From: Neocallimastix lanati (nom. inval.)
Lineage: Eukaryota; Neocallimastigomycota; Neocallimastigomycetes; Neocallimastigales; Neocallimastigaceae
Direction of reading: 5' to 3'
Length of the DNA: 64,000 nt
Assembly: GCA_016946835.1 (NCBI GenBank)
Contig: JACVTC010000027.1
Location: 461,001-525,000, forward strand
Part shown: positions 24,009 to 38,452 of the stretch, piece after piece
How positions within the stretch are numbered: position 1 is the stretch's first letter
Layout of the letters: every line of letters begins with the position of its first letter
Notes under the pieces: generated by a model
Database searches by the model: none
Told to the model about the DNA's origin: nothing
What the model saw: the letters and a program-made list of their open reading frames with translations, nothing else
Position numbers and translations under genes: made by a program

Positions 24009-27000
24009 AATTTTTAAATTTAAATTATTATGATAAATAAAATTATTTTATTTAAAAAAAAAAATCTTTTTATTTTTAATGATTTTTTAATGATAAATAA
24101 AATACTTTATTAAAAATAAAAAAAAAAAATCTTTTTAATATAAAATATAAAATAAAAGATTATAATATTTAAATAAAGAAACACCCATCATGGAAATATA
24201 AAGTTCTAATGAAATCATTTTTTTTTTTTTTTTTTTTTTTTTTTTCTAAAAAATTTTATTTTTATTGCATTTAATTTTTTCTTTTTTTTTTTTTTTTTTT
24301 TCTTTTCCTATTTTTAATATATATATATTATAAATAAAAAAAAAAAAAAAAAAATTTATTAAATTACATGTTTTAAAATATTTTGTTGGTATTTTTATTT
24401 TTATTTTTATTCTATAGAATTGGTATCTTATTTTTATATATAATATTATATATTTAATTTTTTTTTTTTTTTTTATAATATTATTTAATCTAATAAGCTT
24501 ATTATAATATTTTTTATTCTATTTTGTTTATTTTAAATATTTAATTTTTATATTCTGTTTTGTCTATAAACTTAAAAATACGCTTTATTTTCTTTTATTT
24601 GAAATGTTATTTGTTTTTATAATTAATTTAAATTTAAAATAAATATTAAAAATATTGATTATTTTTTTTTTTTTTTTTTTTTTTAATTCAATTCGTTTTT
24701 TGGTTTAAAATTTTTAAGATATAAGAAAAATATAATAAGTAAACTGCGTAAATATAAAAATTGAAAAATAAAAAGAAAAAAAAATAAAAATTTTGAATTG
24801 AAAAATAAATAAAATATTTACTTTTTTATATTTTTTCTTATTCTTACTTTCATTAAATTAAATTATAATTTAATTTAATATTAAATTAAAAAAAAAAAAT
24901 TATAATAAATAAAAGTAAATAAAATGAAAACAGAATATTGATTTGTTATTTGCTTTTGTTGTTTTTATTTTTCTTATATATATGTGTATATATAAATAAA
25001 AACATTTATTGATATTTAAGAAAGAAAAAAAAATTTTTTTTTATTTTTAATAGAAATTATTATTAATAATAGCGCTTTTTCATTAATGATAATCTATTCA
25101 TATAAATAAAAAATATATAAATTTTTTCTTTCTTTTTTTAAATTATATATTTCTTTTTTATGCTTTTTTTTGTTTTTCGTTTTTGTTTTTGTTTTTGTTT
25201 TTAATTTTATTTTTTTTTAACAACGTTGTTTTGTTTTATTTAATTTGCTTTCTTTATAATATAAAAAGATATTTTATATTAATCAAAAGTTTTATAACTT
25301 GTAACTTTTAATCAATAGTAAAATCCTTTTAATTTATTATAAAAATTTTTTAATTATTTAATATTTTATTGAAAAGTATTCTTTGTATACTTTTTTTTTT
25401 GTTTGTTTGTTTGTTTGTTTTTGTTTGATTTTAATTTTTGATTTTTATATATATACAATTGTATGTATATATATATATTTTTACTTAATTTATAATTTTT
25501 ATAAAATTTATATTTATATTTATTTATAAAAAATATTGATATAATAAAAAAAATTTTTTTTTTGAATATATATATACTTTTTTTTTTCATTTTTTGAAAT
25601 TAATTTTATAAACATATGTAATTAATTACTTAATAGTTTGACAAAATGCATAAAATAAATTTCAAATAATTGAAAAATAAAAAAAAAAGTATGTATATAT
25701 ATATATATACGTATTTCCTTTATATTTTTTTTTACCCTTTATGTTTGTATTGTTACTATTCTACAAGATTAAGTAATAAAGTTTATTATATATATTTAAA
25801 ATTTTTGGAAATATCCATAAATTTTAAGTTGTTTATATATAATATATTTGTTTTTCAATTTTTCAATTTTTTTTTTAATTGTGTTTATATTTGTTTTGTT
25901 TTTTATTTTGTTATTTGTGTTTTTTTTTTTTTTTTTTTTTTTGTTATTTTTGTTTTGTTTTGTTTTATTTTATTTTCTATTAAAAAAATAAATTTTTTAA
26001 CAATTAGATAAAAAATAATATATTAATATTGTTTTTATTTTAAAAAATTTATATATTTATACTTTTAATACTTATATATATATTAAAAATAAAGAATGCT
26101 TTCCACTTACTTTCTTAATTTTTTTTTTTTTTTTTTTTTTTACTATTTAAGAAAAAAAAAATACCATTCTATAATTACTTCCTATTAAATATAATATATA
26201 AATTAATATAAGTTAGCTTTAATTGTATATTATTATTAATAATACATACTATTATCTCTAAAGAAAAGAAATAAACTATCTTAATGTATTACACTTTAAA
26301 TATATTCTTAGTAATTATATATATACTAATATCCCCATATTAATTTTCTTTAATAAAATGTTCTTTTTTTTTTTTATTTAAATCTCATACTTTTTTTATA
26401 ATAAAAAATTTTCATATATATTTACTAGAATAATTATATATATATATATTTTTTTCTATTTACTGTTTAATATTATATTTATCAAAAATATAATAGAATA
26501 ATATTTTTGTATAGTAATTTTTTTTCTACTTTTTGTTTAATCTTATATTTATCAAAAATATAATATATTATTTTTTTAGTTATTATTTTTGTTTTTGTTT
26601 TGTTTTTTTTTTTAAAAAAAAAATTTCCAATACATAAAATGGAAAAGAAAAAAAAAATTTACATGTTTTATATAAAAATATTTAGATAAATATATCAATT
26701 ATTTTATCTTTTCATTAATTTTTATATATTTACAATGTAATTCTTTTTTTTACTATCATTATTATTATTATTATAACTATTATTATTATAACTATTATTA
26801 CTCTTCTTTTATTTAATAAAATAAAAGAGAATTACTGATTAATATTTCTAGGGGATTATATGTATATATTATTTACTTTTCATAGATTTAGAATATCGTT
26901 TATAAGCAAATAAACTATTTATAAATACTATTCTAAACTACTTATAAATTATATTTAAAATTTAAAGTGTAATATATTCCTTAAAATATTATATTAAATT

Positions 27001-28208
27001 ACTGATAATTTTTCTTTTTTTAAATTTTTTGCTTGTTTAATAATTATTTTCTTTCCTTTTCTTTTTTTTTTTTTTTACTCTATTGATTATTTATTATTAT
27101 TACTATTAAACTAAATATATATTATTAAATAAAAAATAAATTGAACTTTAATATTAACCTTTTCTAATATGAAATTGTGGTGATTTATTTCACTACTCTT
27201 TCTTTCTATATAGGAATTTTTCTCTATATTTTCATTTATACCTTCTTTCTTTCTTTTTTTATATGAATTTCATTTTAAAAAAAATTTTAAAACTTTCTAA
27301 ATGTATAAATGCTACGTTCTATGTTCTATGTTCTATATTTTCTCTATTTTTTTTTAAAAACCTCATTGGAATGCATAAAAATAAAAATATTAACTTTATA
27401 AAAAAAATTTCTTAAAAAACTTTTTTTTTTTTAAAAATGGCTAGATTTAATTTTTTTTGATTTTATTTACTACGCCTCAAATAGTAAATAAAATAATTTC
27501 TATTCCATTTCAAACTTTTTTTTTAAATATAATTCTATAATTTTTTTTTTTAATTTAAATAATTAAAAATGAAATGTTGTTGAATTTTAAAATAAAAAAG
27601 AAAATATTGTTGTTGAATATATAAAAATATTATTAAATAAATGTTATAAATTGTTTAATTGAATTTTTTTTTTGTTGAATAAATTATATAAGTTGAATGA
27701 TTATCATAAAACTTTCTATATTTTAATCACTAAAAAATAACATTTTAAACTCACTTGATTTAGTTTTGTTTGTATAATAATATAAATATATTTAATTTAA
27801 ATATTTCAAAATATTGATAAAAATATAGGGTTGATTTTAATTGTTATAATATAATTTTTGTTTTTTAATTGTTTAATTCTAAAATATAAAATAAATTAAT
27901 AACCCAGAAAAAAAAATTTTAATGATAAAAAAGGTAAGGATTGTTAAGTAAATATTGAAATTAATAAAATAAATTAAAATATAATAATATAAAATAAATT
28001 AAATTAAAATAAAATAATAAGATTAAGATAAGATCAAATAAAAAAAAATATTTATTGATAATAAAAAAAATTAATTAAATATTTAAATATTTAACTCTAT
28101 TTTTTTTTTATCACCCTTATAAATATTTTTTTCATTTCTTTTTTTCTTTTTCTTATTATTACTTTATTTTATTTTTTATTTTAATTTTAATTTATATTTT
28201 AATTTATT
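24009..28208. other. A+T-rich intergenic DNA
   Basis: Poly-T and poly-A runs, TA repeats and a short GTTTTT array (about 25165-25200). The first 20-30 bp may be residual LINE copy A. Open frames here encode only Ile, Lys, Tyr and Phe and are not supported as genes. Confidence 0.6.
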
Positions 28209-30086
28209 TTAATAATAAATGGTTTGAGTTGGGTAAGCAACACCCGTAGTAATTTGATTGGCATTATTCATTGAATATTGATCCATACCTTCTTGTTTAA
28301 CCATTGGTTGGTTTTGATTCATAATTTTTTGTTCTGGAGAAGCAGTAACTAATACTTCAGAGGTTGATTGTTGTTGAGTATAACCATTTTGTTGAACTAT
28401 CATTTGATTAGCTTGAATTGGAGATTGATGAATCAGTTGATGATGAGCTATTGGTGATTGAGTAACAATATTAGAACTAACAATAGCAGCACCTTGAGGC
28501 ATCATTTGATTATTGTTAATATCATAGTTAGAAGCAACAACAGCTTGACCTTGATCAACAGAGCAAACTGTGGTTACACTAGCCATTTGTGGTTGAGGTT
28601 GTGGTTGTTGTTGTTGTTGAGCAGAATTCATAAGTTGTTGAATCATATTTTGTTGCATATCCATTCTTCTTGAATAAGTATTCATTAAGTTATTAACATT
28701 AACTTGTAAATCATTTAATCTTTGATTCATATCATGATTTTGCATTTGTAAAAGTTGAATATTATAGTAGACATCACCTTCTAATGGAACTTGGGCTGGT
28801 GCTGGTTGAGAAACTACTGTTTGTTGTACTTCCGGAAGACCATTATGACCATTCATAACAACATTAGCTGGATCAACCATAGCTTGAGGATTTTGTTGCA
28901 TAATATTACCCATGGTCATAGCTTGAGGAATTGGAGTACCATTAGTAGCTGGAGCAGCAGTTACTTCATTATATGGCATATTTTGAGATGGAACCTGAAT
29001 AACACCATATTGAGTATTAGCACCAACTGGAACAGATTGAACAATTGGCATATTTGTAGTTTGATGAATGACATTTGGATCAATAATTACAGTTTCACCA
29101 CTAGAAGTAACACTAACAGCAGTCATAGTGTTAGCTGGGATAGGTTCAGAAGCATGAATATAAACAGGTTGATTTTGACCTGGAACTTCTGGAGCATTAG
29201 TCATTGGAGCATTCATCATAGGTGGATTTTGTGATGGAATAGTTGGAGCAGTAACAGTAATATTATTACCGTTAATGGCTCCAGCAGTAGTAACTAAAGT
29301 AGAAGATGAACGTTTAGTAGTTAAACTACTTTTACCGTAGAAAGAATTATGACGACCAAAATTAACTCTACCTTGTTCTTGTAAGATAGCATTGGAACGC
29401 CAGTTTTCATTTTCAATTTGCTTTCTCTTAATTTCTTCAATGAGGTGTGGCTTTCCTCTAATAAATTTTGGGTGATAGAATTCCCAAACTTGATTTTCAT
29501 TACCCTTAGTACTTGGGGTAGATTTATTTACTTTATGGAAACCGTACATATTTAATTGACGTACAAAACTTGAAAAATTACTATGACGGAAATGTAAAGG
29601 TAAAACATTATGAGAAAAACCTTGAACATTTCTAATAGTGAAAGATAATCCAGTATCATTCCATTTTATAAAGTTTGATTGCTTTGGATCAGATAACATT
29701 TGATAAAGTTTATGAACAAAAGTATTATTTGATGATGATTTTGTAGGACGTGGAGATTGAGTGGTAGATGAGGCTGAGGTAGGTTGTGGGGAAGAAGATT
29801 GTGAAGTTGGGGATACTGGAGTACTTTTACTTATTACTGATGTATCAATCTTTAATGGATTATATAAGTATCCACTCTTTCTCTTATTAAGAGCCTTTAA
29901 TGATGAACCACTAACAGCAGCCTTAGAATTTACTTGGACAGGTTGTCCATTAGTAGTAACAGTAGAAGTTTTTACAGCAGAAACCATATTTTCCTTTGGA
30001 GTAGATATTTGATTAGTCGTTCCGTTATATGGTAATTGATTAACTGGTTGTTGAGTAGGTGGAGATGGAAGTTGATATACAGACAT
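28209..30086 (-). CDS. Heat-shock-factor-type transcription factor
   Basis: A single-exon, 625-codon gene. Residues about 122-222 form an HSF DNA-binding domain: TFVHKLYQMLSDP, FIKW..TGLSFTI, LPLHFRHSNFSSFVRQLNMYGFHKV (recognition helix) and WEFYHPKFIRGKPHLIEEIKRK. Residues about 435-495 (YYNIQLLQMQNHDMNQRLNDLQVNVNNLM..) look like a coiled-coil oligomerisation region, followed by a Gln/Pro-rich stretch. The remainder is Pro/Thr/Asn/Gln-rich and probably disordered activation sequence. Such proteins bind heat-shock elements as trimers in the nucleus. The SNFSSFVRQLNMYGFHK core does not by itself separate Hsf1 from the Mga1/Sfl1-like fungal relatives, so no symbol is given. The ATG is at 30084-30086 and the neighbouring DNA is non-coding on both sides. 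Confidence 0.95.
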   Translation of the reverse strand: MSVYQLPSPPTQQPVNQLPYNGTTNQISTPKENMVSAVKTSTVTTNGQPVQVNSKAAVSGSSLKALNKRKSGYLYNPLKIDTSVISKSTPVSPTSQSSSPQPTSASSTTQSPRPTKSSSNNTFVHKLYQMLSDPKQSNFIKWNDTGLSFTIRNVQGFSHNVLPLHFRHSNFSSFVRQLNMYGFHKVNKSTPSTKGNENQVWEFYHPKFIRGKPHLIEEIKRKQIENENWRSNAILQEQGRVNFGRHNSFYGKSSLTTKRSSSTLVTTAGAINGNNITVTAPTIPSQNPPMMNAPMTNAPEVPGQNQPVYIHASEPIPANTMTAVSVTSSGETVIIDPNVIHQTTNMPIVQSVPVGANTQYGVIQVPSQNMPYNEVTAAPATNGTPIPQAMTMGNIMQQNPQAMVDPANVVMNGHNGLPEVQQTVVSQPAPAQVPLEGDVYYNIQLLQMQNHDMNQRLNDLQVNVNNLMNTYSRRMDMQQNMIQQLMNSAQQQQQPQPQPQMASVTTVCSVDQGQAVVASNYDINNNQMMPQGAAIVSSNIVTQSPIAHHQLIHQSPIQANQMIVQQNGYTQQQSTSEVLVTASPEQKIMNQNQPMVKQEGMDQYSMNNANQITTGVAYPTQTIYY

Positions 30087-33000
30087 AATACTTTATAATT
30101 TTATTTATTTTTAAGACTTTTTTTTTCTTATCTTAATTTAATATTTTCACTTTTTTTTTTATTTATAAGAATGTTTATTTCTTCCAATAAAAAAAAAAAG
30201 ATAAATATTTCAGTATAAAAAAAATAGAAAATTCCTTCAACAGTAAAAAAAATTTTTTTAGTATAATAAATGGTTTATTTTTAAATATTACTTTTATTTT
30301 TTCAAAAAAACAATATTGTATAAATATAATATTAAATTAAAACTTTTAATTATAATTATTGTTTTACTTTTAAATATTATATATATACTTTTTTGAAAAA
30401 AAATTTAAAATTAAATTAAATTACTTTAAATTATAATAAAAAAAAATGAATAAAATACAACTTTAGATATTGATATTAATATTGTTTTATAATTGTTAAT
30501 AAATAATATAATATGGTTTTTTTTTTATTTTAATAATAATATTTATATATATGTTAAGTTTAGGGGTTCATATAAAAAAAATTAAAATATAATGATTTTT
30601 TTATTTATTTCTAATAAATAAGGTGGTTTTTAAAATTTTATTTTTAATTTATTATTTAATTTATTTTGTTTTTATTCTTGTTTTGATTTCAAATTTCTCT
30701 TTTTAATTTATTTATTTTAACTTTACATTAAGTAAATTTATATTTTTATTTTTTTTTGCTATTTTTTTTAAGATTTTATTTTATTTGAATTGGGTTTTAT
30801 ATATATATATATATTTTTCTTAATTGTTTTTATTATACATATTCCTTTTTTTTTTTTTTTTTGTATTTTTTTTTAAAATTTATCTTATATAATAGATAAG
30901 TTTTTTTTTATTTTTTATTTTGATTGATTTTATTTCTTTTTTTTAAAGGATGTTTGTTTTGAATTTATTTTATTATCTCTTTTAATTTTAATTCCAAACT
31001 AAAAAAAATAATTGGTTTTATTGGTCATCAATGTAATTATGTTCTATAATAATATTACTTTTTAAATAAAAAAATAAGTATTTTTTTTATATTTACTATT
31101 TGTTTTGAACTATTTTTAGTTTTATTTTTTTTTTTTTTTTTTATTGTAAGTTGTTGATTTTTTTTTTTTTTTTTTTTTTTTATTTCTTTTTATGCTTTAA
31201 CTTTTTTTTTTTTTTTTTTTTTTTGTTTATTTACCTATTTTTTTATTATTTTTAAAAAATAATTATTATTATATTTTTTTTTTTTTTTATTTTTAATTCA
31301 TATATAAATAAAAATATAAAAAAAAATATAAAAAAAAAAAAAATTGAAAAACTGAAAATTACAGAACAAAAAAAAAAATTATAATACAAAAGAAAATTTT
31401 GCTTCCTTATATACTCCTTCAAATTTTTTCTTTTTTTTTTCTAATTTCATAATAATTCTATATATTTCGAAATTATAAAAAAAATATATATATAAATAAT
31501 AATTAATAAATTGTAATGAATAATAAATCTATTGTTTCTAATTTATCAATTAATAAACCTAAATTTTTATTATTTATTATTCATTATTATTTATTATTTT
31601 ATTATATTAATATTATTTTTTTATTAGGATAAAGATAATCATTATAATAAAACTATATAAAATAAAATTATTTATTAATTCAATTTATTTATTTTTTTTT
31701 TTTATTTTTATTTTTATTTTTTATTTTTTTTTTTGTTGTTTTTCATTTTTTTTTTTTTTTTTATTTACTCTTTAAAGGAAATGTTAATAATAGTGATATA
31801 ATAATATTAATATTATACCATTATATTACTTTTTATGTATCAAATTCTAATATAAAATAAAGTTTTCAATTGTTATCTATTATAATATATATTGTATAAA
31901 AATTATACAAATAATAAAGTAGTTTAGGATTTTTGAGAGTTTTGAGTCGTACAAATTTAATAATATTAACAATGTAACTTTAATTTATAAATTATAATAT
32001 AATATATTTTTTTATATTATTTATTTAATCTCAGTCAAAAGTATTTTACATTTTTATACAATGAATATATTGATTTATACAATAAATATATGTTAATTAA
32101 TTTATACAATAAATATATTTTAATTTATTTATGTAATTAATAAATTTCAATTTATACAATTAAATATATTTTAATTGATTTATATAATAAATATATGTTA
32201 ATTTATACAATAAATATATGTCCATTAAATTTTAATATTTTATTATATTATAATATTATTATTCATAATAAGTTTAATAATGTATAATAAAAAATGATAA
32301 TTTAATTTAATTTAAAAATTGATAAAAAAATAATAAAAAAAAAATAAATAAAAAAAAAAAAACGTTTAAAACTTTGTATATATTTAATATATTTCAATAA
32401 ATTAATTAAGCACAATTTGTTATATTGATGATTATATTAATTTACTGTATTACAAATTTAATATATATGGCATTTATAATTGAAATATAAGTTTAAACTC
32501 TAAATTAATTAAAAAACCATAGAATACAACCTTAGTATCTATTTACAATTTAATATAGTTGGTTTAATAAATTGAAAATATATTTTATTTATATTATAAT
32601 ATATAAAAAAAATTAAATATTAATATTATTATAATAAAGAAATAAAATATAATGTATATTATCAATATTGAATTACAATAAAAAAAGTTTTACATAATAA
32701 ACTATAATGAAATTAAAAAAAATTGAAAAACATATAATATAATATAAAATAATATATAAAATAAAAATGGATTATCTTTTAGAAATTAAAATTAAATTAA
32801 TATATTTAATATAAATAAAAAGAACTTTATTTATTAATAAAATGTAATTTAATATAACAAAACCAGTATCTTAAATATAGTAGTCACCAATTAAAAAAAA
32901 TTATTTTTGTATCATGATAATCTTTTATTTTTTTTTTTTTTTTAAACAATATGCGTAACTAAATATTTTTTTTTACATTTAGTGATACGCTATAGTATGA

Positions 33001-34225
33001 CCTTTGTAATACTTTAAAATAAAAAAAAAAAAATAAAAATAAAAATAAAAAAAAATATATTTTAAATATTCATCATTTTAATCATTTTTCTATTGTTATA
33101 AAAAAAATATATATATATTAAAAATTTTAATTTATATCAATATTAAAACTTTATATAATTTAAATAATTAAGTATTTTATTTTTACAATAGGTAAAGCAA
33201 AAAAAGTTTATTTTATATAAAAAAAGATTAATAGTTTAATATATTATAAATTAATTGTAATATAAAGATCATATAATTTCTTTTTAAAAAAAAAAATAAA
33301 TTTTAAAAAAGATCTCGATCTTTTTAGTAATAATCATCATAGTTAAGTAAATAATAATAATGAAAAGGTTGCTTAAAGTATAATAATAACGATAGAATGA
33401 TGGGTAACCGAATAATAATTTTAGTCTACATTGCTGTAATATTATTAGTTCTTATTTTTATTTAACATATAAATTATATATTAAACAAAAACAAAAAAAA
33501 ATTAAATAATATTATATTACGATTGATAACTAATTTTAATATTTATTTATTTATTTATTGTATTTAATTTTTAATATTTATTTATTATATCTATTTAGAC
33601 CTTAATTATTAATAATTCTTTTTATTTATTTTATTACTACATTTTTTTTTTTTTAATGGAAGTACTCTCAAAATACCAACAATTTTATTTATTATAAAAT
33701 TTATTTATTATATGGTAATGATACTAAAAATAGAATGATTAAAATATTAAGTATGAACTTTTTAAAAAAAAAAAAAAAAAAAAAGATTTTTTTTTGTTTA
33801 TATAGAGAATACAAATAATAATAAAAATTAAAATAAAAATAAATAAAAAAAAATTCCTTCAAATAATTTCACACATCTTAAATCTTGTTATTTAAATATT
33901 TTTTTTATTTTTAATTGTGTAAATCTTAAAATAACTTTTTTTTCTAATCTATCTATATTTATATTAGAATGGTGTTGTTATTAACATAGTTATAGTTACT
34001 ATTTATTTATTTTTTTTTTTTATTTATCTTTTTTTTTAAATATTCTAATTTAAAATAAAATAAAAAAAATAAAAATTAAAAATACAATAATTAAATTTAA
34101 ATTTTATTTTATTTTATTTTCAGCATATATTGTAATTTAAACAATTAAATCTTAATATATAATTGATCATATATTATTGATTATATATAATTAATTATAT
34201 AATATATAATATATTTTTTATATTC

Positions 34226-34258
<33 letters not shown>

Positions 34259-34670
34259 GAGATTTATTTCAAAATTAATAATAATAATAAGAACATACAA
34301 TAGGAAATATAAATAGATAAAATGCCTGTTTATGCATATTAATAATATACATAATTTGTTTTAACGATGTTCTTTTTTTTTTTATATTTTTACTATTTAT
34401 TATAAATAAATATAAGAAATAAATAAAATAAATAAGAAAAAAAATAAATAAAATAAGTAAATAAAAAAAAAAAGGAAAAATAAAAAGGAAAAAAATAATA
34501 AAAATAAACTTTAAAACCATTAAGGATTATCATAATATTTTATATTAAATAAAGTTTTTAAACTTTATTGATTATAAAATTATTTAAAAAAGTAAACACT
34601 AAGAGAATGATTGATGATGAAGTTCATAATAATTATTTAAACTTTCGTTTTGAAAAGCAATAAAAAGCAA
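30087..34670. other. A+T-rich intergenic DNA upstream of the HSF gene
   Basis: This contains the HSF 5' flank and promoter, with a GAANNTTC palindrome at 30227-30234. It also has poly-T tracts (about 31120-31225), short heptamer arrays (about 31568-31600) and a hairpin AAAAAAGATC/GATCTTTTTA around 33305-33326. No gene is recognised. Confidence 0.5.
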
Positions 34671-34682
34671 TAAAAAAAAGAA

Positions 34683-34778
34683 CTTTGTAAATGAATATAA
34701 AATTAATATAACAAAAAGCTTTGTAAATGAATATTAAATTAATATAACAAAAAACTTTGTAAATGAATATAAAATGAA
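34683..34778. repeat. 36-bp tandem repeat, about 2.7 units
   Basis: The motif CTTTGTAAATGAATAT recurs at 34683, 34719 and 34755, exactly 36 bp apart, with near-identical spacers. Confidence 0.75.
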
Positions 34779-35182
34779 TAAAAATAAAAAATTGAATAGG
34801 ATCTTTTAAAATTATCGTTAATTAATATTTCTTTTACTTTTTTTTTTTTTTTTTAACTTTATTTTTTCTCTTTTAAAATTGACTGTTTTCAATTTGATTA
34901 AAAGTATATAATATTAATATGATAAATTTGATTAAATGTATATCAATAATCATTTTATTTGAATTTCAATTTCTTTATTTAAGTAATTATTAATAAAAAT
35001 TTTTAACATAAAAAATAATTTATATATACGACTAAATAAATAAAAATTATATAATATTAATGAAATAAAGGATTATAATTATTAATTTTTAATTTATAAT
35101 ATTTATTATATCTTATCTAATAATAAAAGAGTAAAATTTTATATATATATATTTTGAATATAATAATTATATGAATATATAC

Positions 35183-35213
<31 letters not shown>

Positions 35214-37545
35214 TTTTATAAATATAAAAAAAATATTATATTATTATTATTATTACTTAATATATTTAATATTGAGAAAAAAAAGGAAAAAGAGAAAAAA
35301 ATCAAAATCAGCACATTTATATAAATGAAGATGATAACATATATGATTCATATTAATATCAAAAAAAAAAAAAAAAAAAAAAATAACAATAATAATAATA
35401 ATAATAATAAAAATAACAATATAAATTTGAAAAATCATGTCGTATTAATCATAAACAAGACAAAAAAAATAATTAAACTAACTTTAAACAAATGATATTG
35501 ATAATAATAAAAGTATTAAGATTTTGTTTTGTCTTTCCTTTCCCTTATAGTTATTTATTATAAAAAAAAAAATAAAACGAATCATCGTTTATTTTTTTTT
35601 TTTTTTTTTTGCCTATTAATGAGATACTTCAAAGTAATAAAATATTTTAATATTTTCTATATAAAGTTAATTTGTGTAAATAATATATAATTTAAAATAT
35701 ATATATATTTAAAAATTTTGAAACCAATATCTATAGTACACATAACAAAATATAAATAAATTATTTGAAACATCAACAATGAAATAAAAACATTTTTATT
35801 CTAATATAAAAAATAATAATAAATAAAAAAAATAATAATAAATAAAAAAAATAATAATAAATAAAAAAAAATAATAATAAATAAAAAAAAATAATAATAA
35901 ATAAAAAAAATAAATATTATATATATATTTAATTTTTATATCCTTTTATATATATATATATATATTTTTTTTTTATTTTATATATATAATATATATATAT
36001 AATTTTATTATCATAAAGTTTAGTAATAAAATAAAAAATAAAATTTAATAAAATAAAAAAAAAAAAAAAAAATTATTGTAAATAAATATATATATATAAA
36101 AAAAAAAAAAAAAAGATTTAATATTACTATATTTGGAGGATTGACTTTTAATTAATCTTAACTTTTATTTTTTTTTATTTTATTTAATTACATGTGTTTA
36201 AAAAAAAAAAAAAAAAAATATGAAAGTATATGAAAGGGATAAAAAAAAAATTATACTTTTTTTTTATTATTTTTTTAATTCATTTTTAATGTCTATCTGG
36301 GAGTAAAAAATATATTATTATTATTATTATTACTATTATAATTATTATATTACATGATATAAATATTAATAAAAATTTTGAAAAATTAGAAACAAAGGAT
36401 TTATAGGAATATCGTTTATCTTATTATTCAGTTTTGTTTACTTTATTTTATAATTATTTTGTTTGATAATTATTTGTATATGCGTATGTTATTTTTTTTG
36501 TTCAACTTTGAAAGAGAAAATAAAAAAAAAAAAAAAAAAAGAACTATTTTTATAAATAAATTATAATATATTTCAAAATATAAAAAAAAATGAAAAATAT
36601 ATATATATAAATTTTAAATAAATTTATTAAACTTAACCCTTTAATATGATATAAAAAAAAAAGGTATGAAGGTATAATAATAATAAAAACTTTTATTTTA
36701 TTTTATTTTATTTTATTTTTTAATAAACTACTTAAATATGGACACTTTTAATTTAAAATTTTGTATTCATAAATAAAAAAAAAATTCATACAATTTTTTC
36801 TTAATATTTAAAATAGAAATAAAAAATAATAAACCAAGAAAAAAAAAAGAAATATATTAAAATATGTTTCTCTTTAAATGATGAAACAACAAAAATAAAA
36901 TTTTTATTTTCTTTTTTATTATGATATTTTATTACTTTATTTTATTTATTTATTTATTTATAATATATATATATTTATACAGAAAAAATTTCTGATGAAT
37001 GTTGTGAATGTGAATAAAATATAAGGAAATTGATTAAATATAAGGAAATTGATTAAATCGATATATAAAATCATCATATCATTAAATTAAATATTTATGA
37101 AAGGATTAATATTTTTAAAATTATTTAATTAATTTATTTTCTTGTTTTTCAATATACAATTTAAATATTTTCACAGGTACCCTTTTATATTTCTTGAGAC
37201 TAAATTTTATCTTATTTTTTATTTCATATATATATATATAAAATATTTTATTTTATATATTAAATGTTGTTTTTTTTTTTCATGATTTAGTCATAAGGGA
37301 GTAATTATTGTTTTAGTATTATATTAATTTTTAATAAAAGATTAAAATAAATAAATGAATAAATAAATAAAATATATATATATTTATCCAATATCATTAA
37401 TTAATATAATATTATTAATTTTTAAAACTAAAAAATATTATGAATAATTAGTATCAACGTTCGTCATCAATATAAAATTAATAAATTATAATTATTTTAA
37501 AAAAAAAAATAATAATAAAAATAAATAAATAAAAATTAATAAAAA
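34779..37545. other. A+T-rich intergenic DNA with small tandem repeats
   Basis: An array of about five ATAATAATAAATAAAAAAA-like units lies at about 35808-35910. A short (AAT)n tract is at about 35186-35210, and there are TA repeats and homopolymers. No gene is seen. Confidence 0.55.
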
Positions 37546-37647
37546 TTAATAAAAATAACTAAAAAATAAATGAATAAGTACTACCATAAAGAATGTATCC
37601 TTATTAAGGATTCCTAAATGGTCTACATCTGACAATATTGTTTTTAA
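37546..37647 (-). pseudogene. Possible relic exon resembling an EH/EF-hand loop
   Basis: Bounded by stops, this 33-codon minus-strand segment reads LKTILSDVDHLGILNKDTFF then MVVLIHLFF. The pattern D-x-D-x-x-G-x-L-x-x-x-x-F followed by hydrophobic residues resembles the calcium-loop region of EH domains (Eps15/Ede1 type endocytic proteins). Loop position 5 is Leu and position 12 is Thr, so calcium binding is unlikely. There is no start codon and no flanking exon was found. It could be a relic, an isolated exon or chance. Confidence 0.3.
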
Positions 37648-38411
37648 TTAAATTTTATATTAATTTTTTATTTTTTTTTTTTTATAAAGTTAATAAAAAT
37701 TATTTTTTTTAATTTTATTTACTTAAAAATCAATTAAATATATTTATAATTATATGATAATAAATGTTAAATAATATATATAATATAATCTTTTATATAT
37801 AATGCTATATATTTCTATATATAATGAATAGTATGGATCAATAGTCATGTTAATAAATCTCAAAAACATAAAAAATAAATAAATAAAAAATAAATATAAA
37901 AGAAATATAAAAAAAAAAAAATAGTAATTAAACGAAATTTATTAAATAATTATTAAATTCATCATTGATTATATATTATTTTAAAAAAAAAAATATATAT
38001 ATATATATGTATAAATATATGTATATTATTTAATTATTATTATTTAATTTTAATACCAATAATTATTTAAAATTATATAAATTTATATTTTCCTTGTATA
38101 TTGCATGTAATATATGAACAAAATATTAATATTATTTCAAAATACATTAAAACAGGTAAACCTCATATAATAATATTATATATCTAATCAACAATATTAT
38201 TTATATTATTTAAATTTTCATTTATTTAAGTAAAAAAAAAAAATGTAAAAGATAATTAATTGATAATTAAATGTTTTAATAGATATAATTTATTATAAAG
38301 TAAAACATTAATATTATCTATATTATGTTTCATCATATCCATAATATCCATAATAAATCATTGTCATAAAATTAAAATAAAATAAGAGGTAATAATTGAT
38401 AAATAATACAA

Positions 38412-38452
<41 letters not shown>

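Noticed and set aside
28458-30012. Plus-strand open frames over the HSF gene
   Set aside because: Antisense to a convincing HSF coding sequence, with no domain of their own.
33345-33445. Less A+T-rich stretch with an open minus frame (GYPSFYRYYYTLSNLF)
   Set aside because: Composition is mostly Tyr/Ile/Leu/Phe as expected by chance; no start, splice sites or domain.
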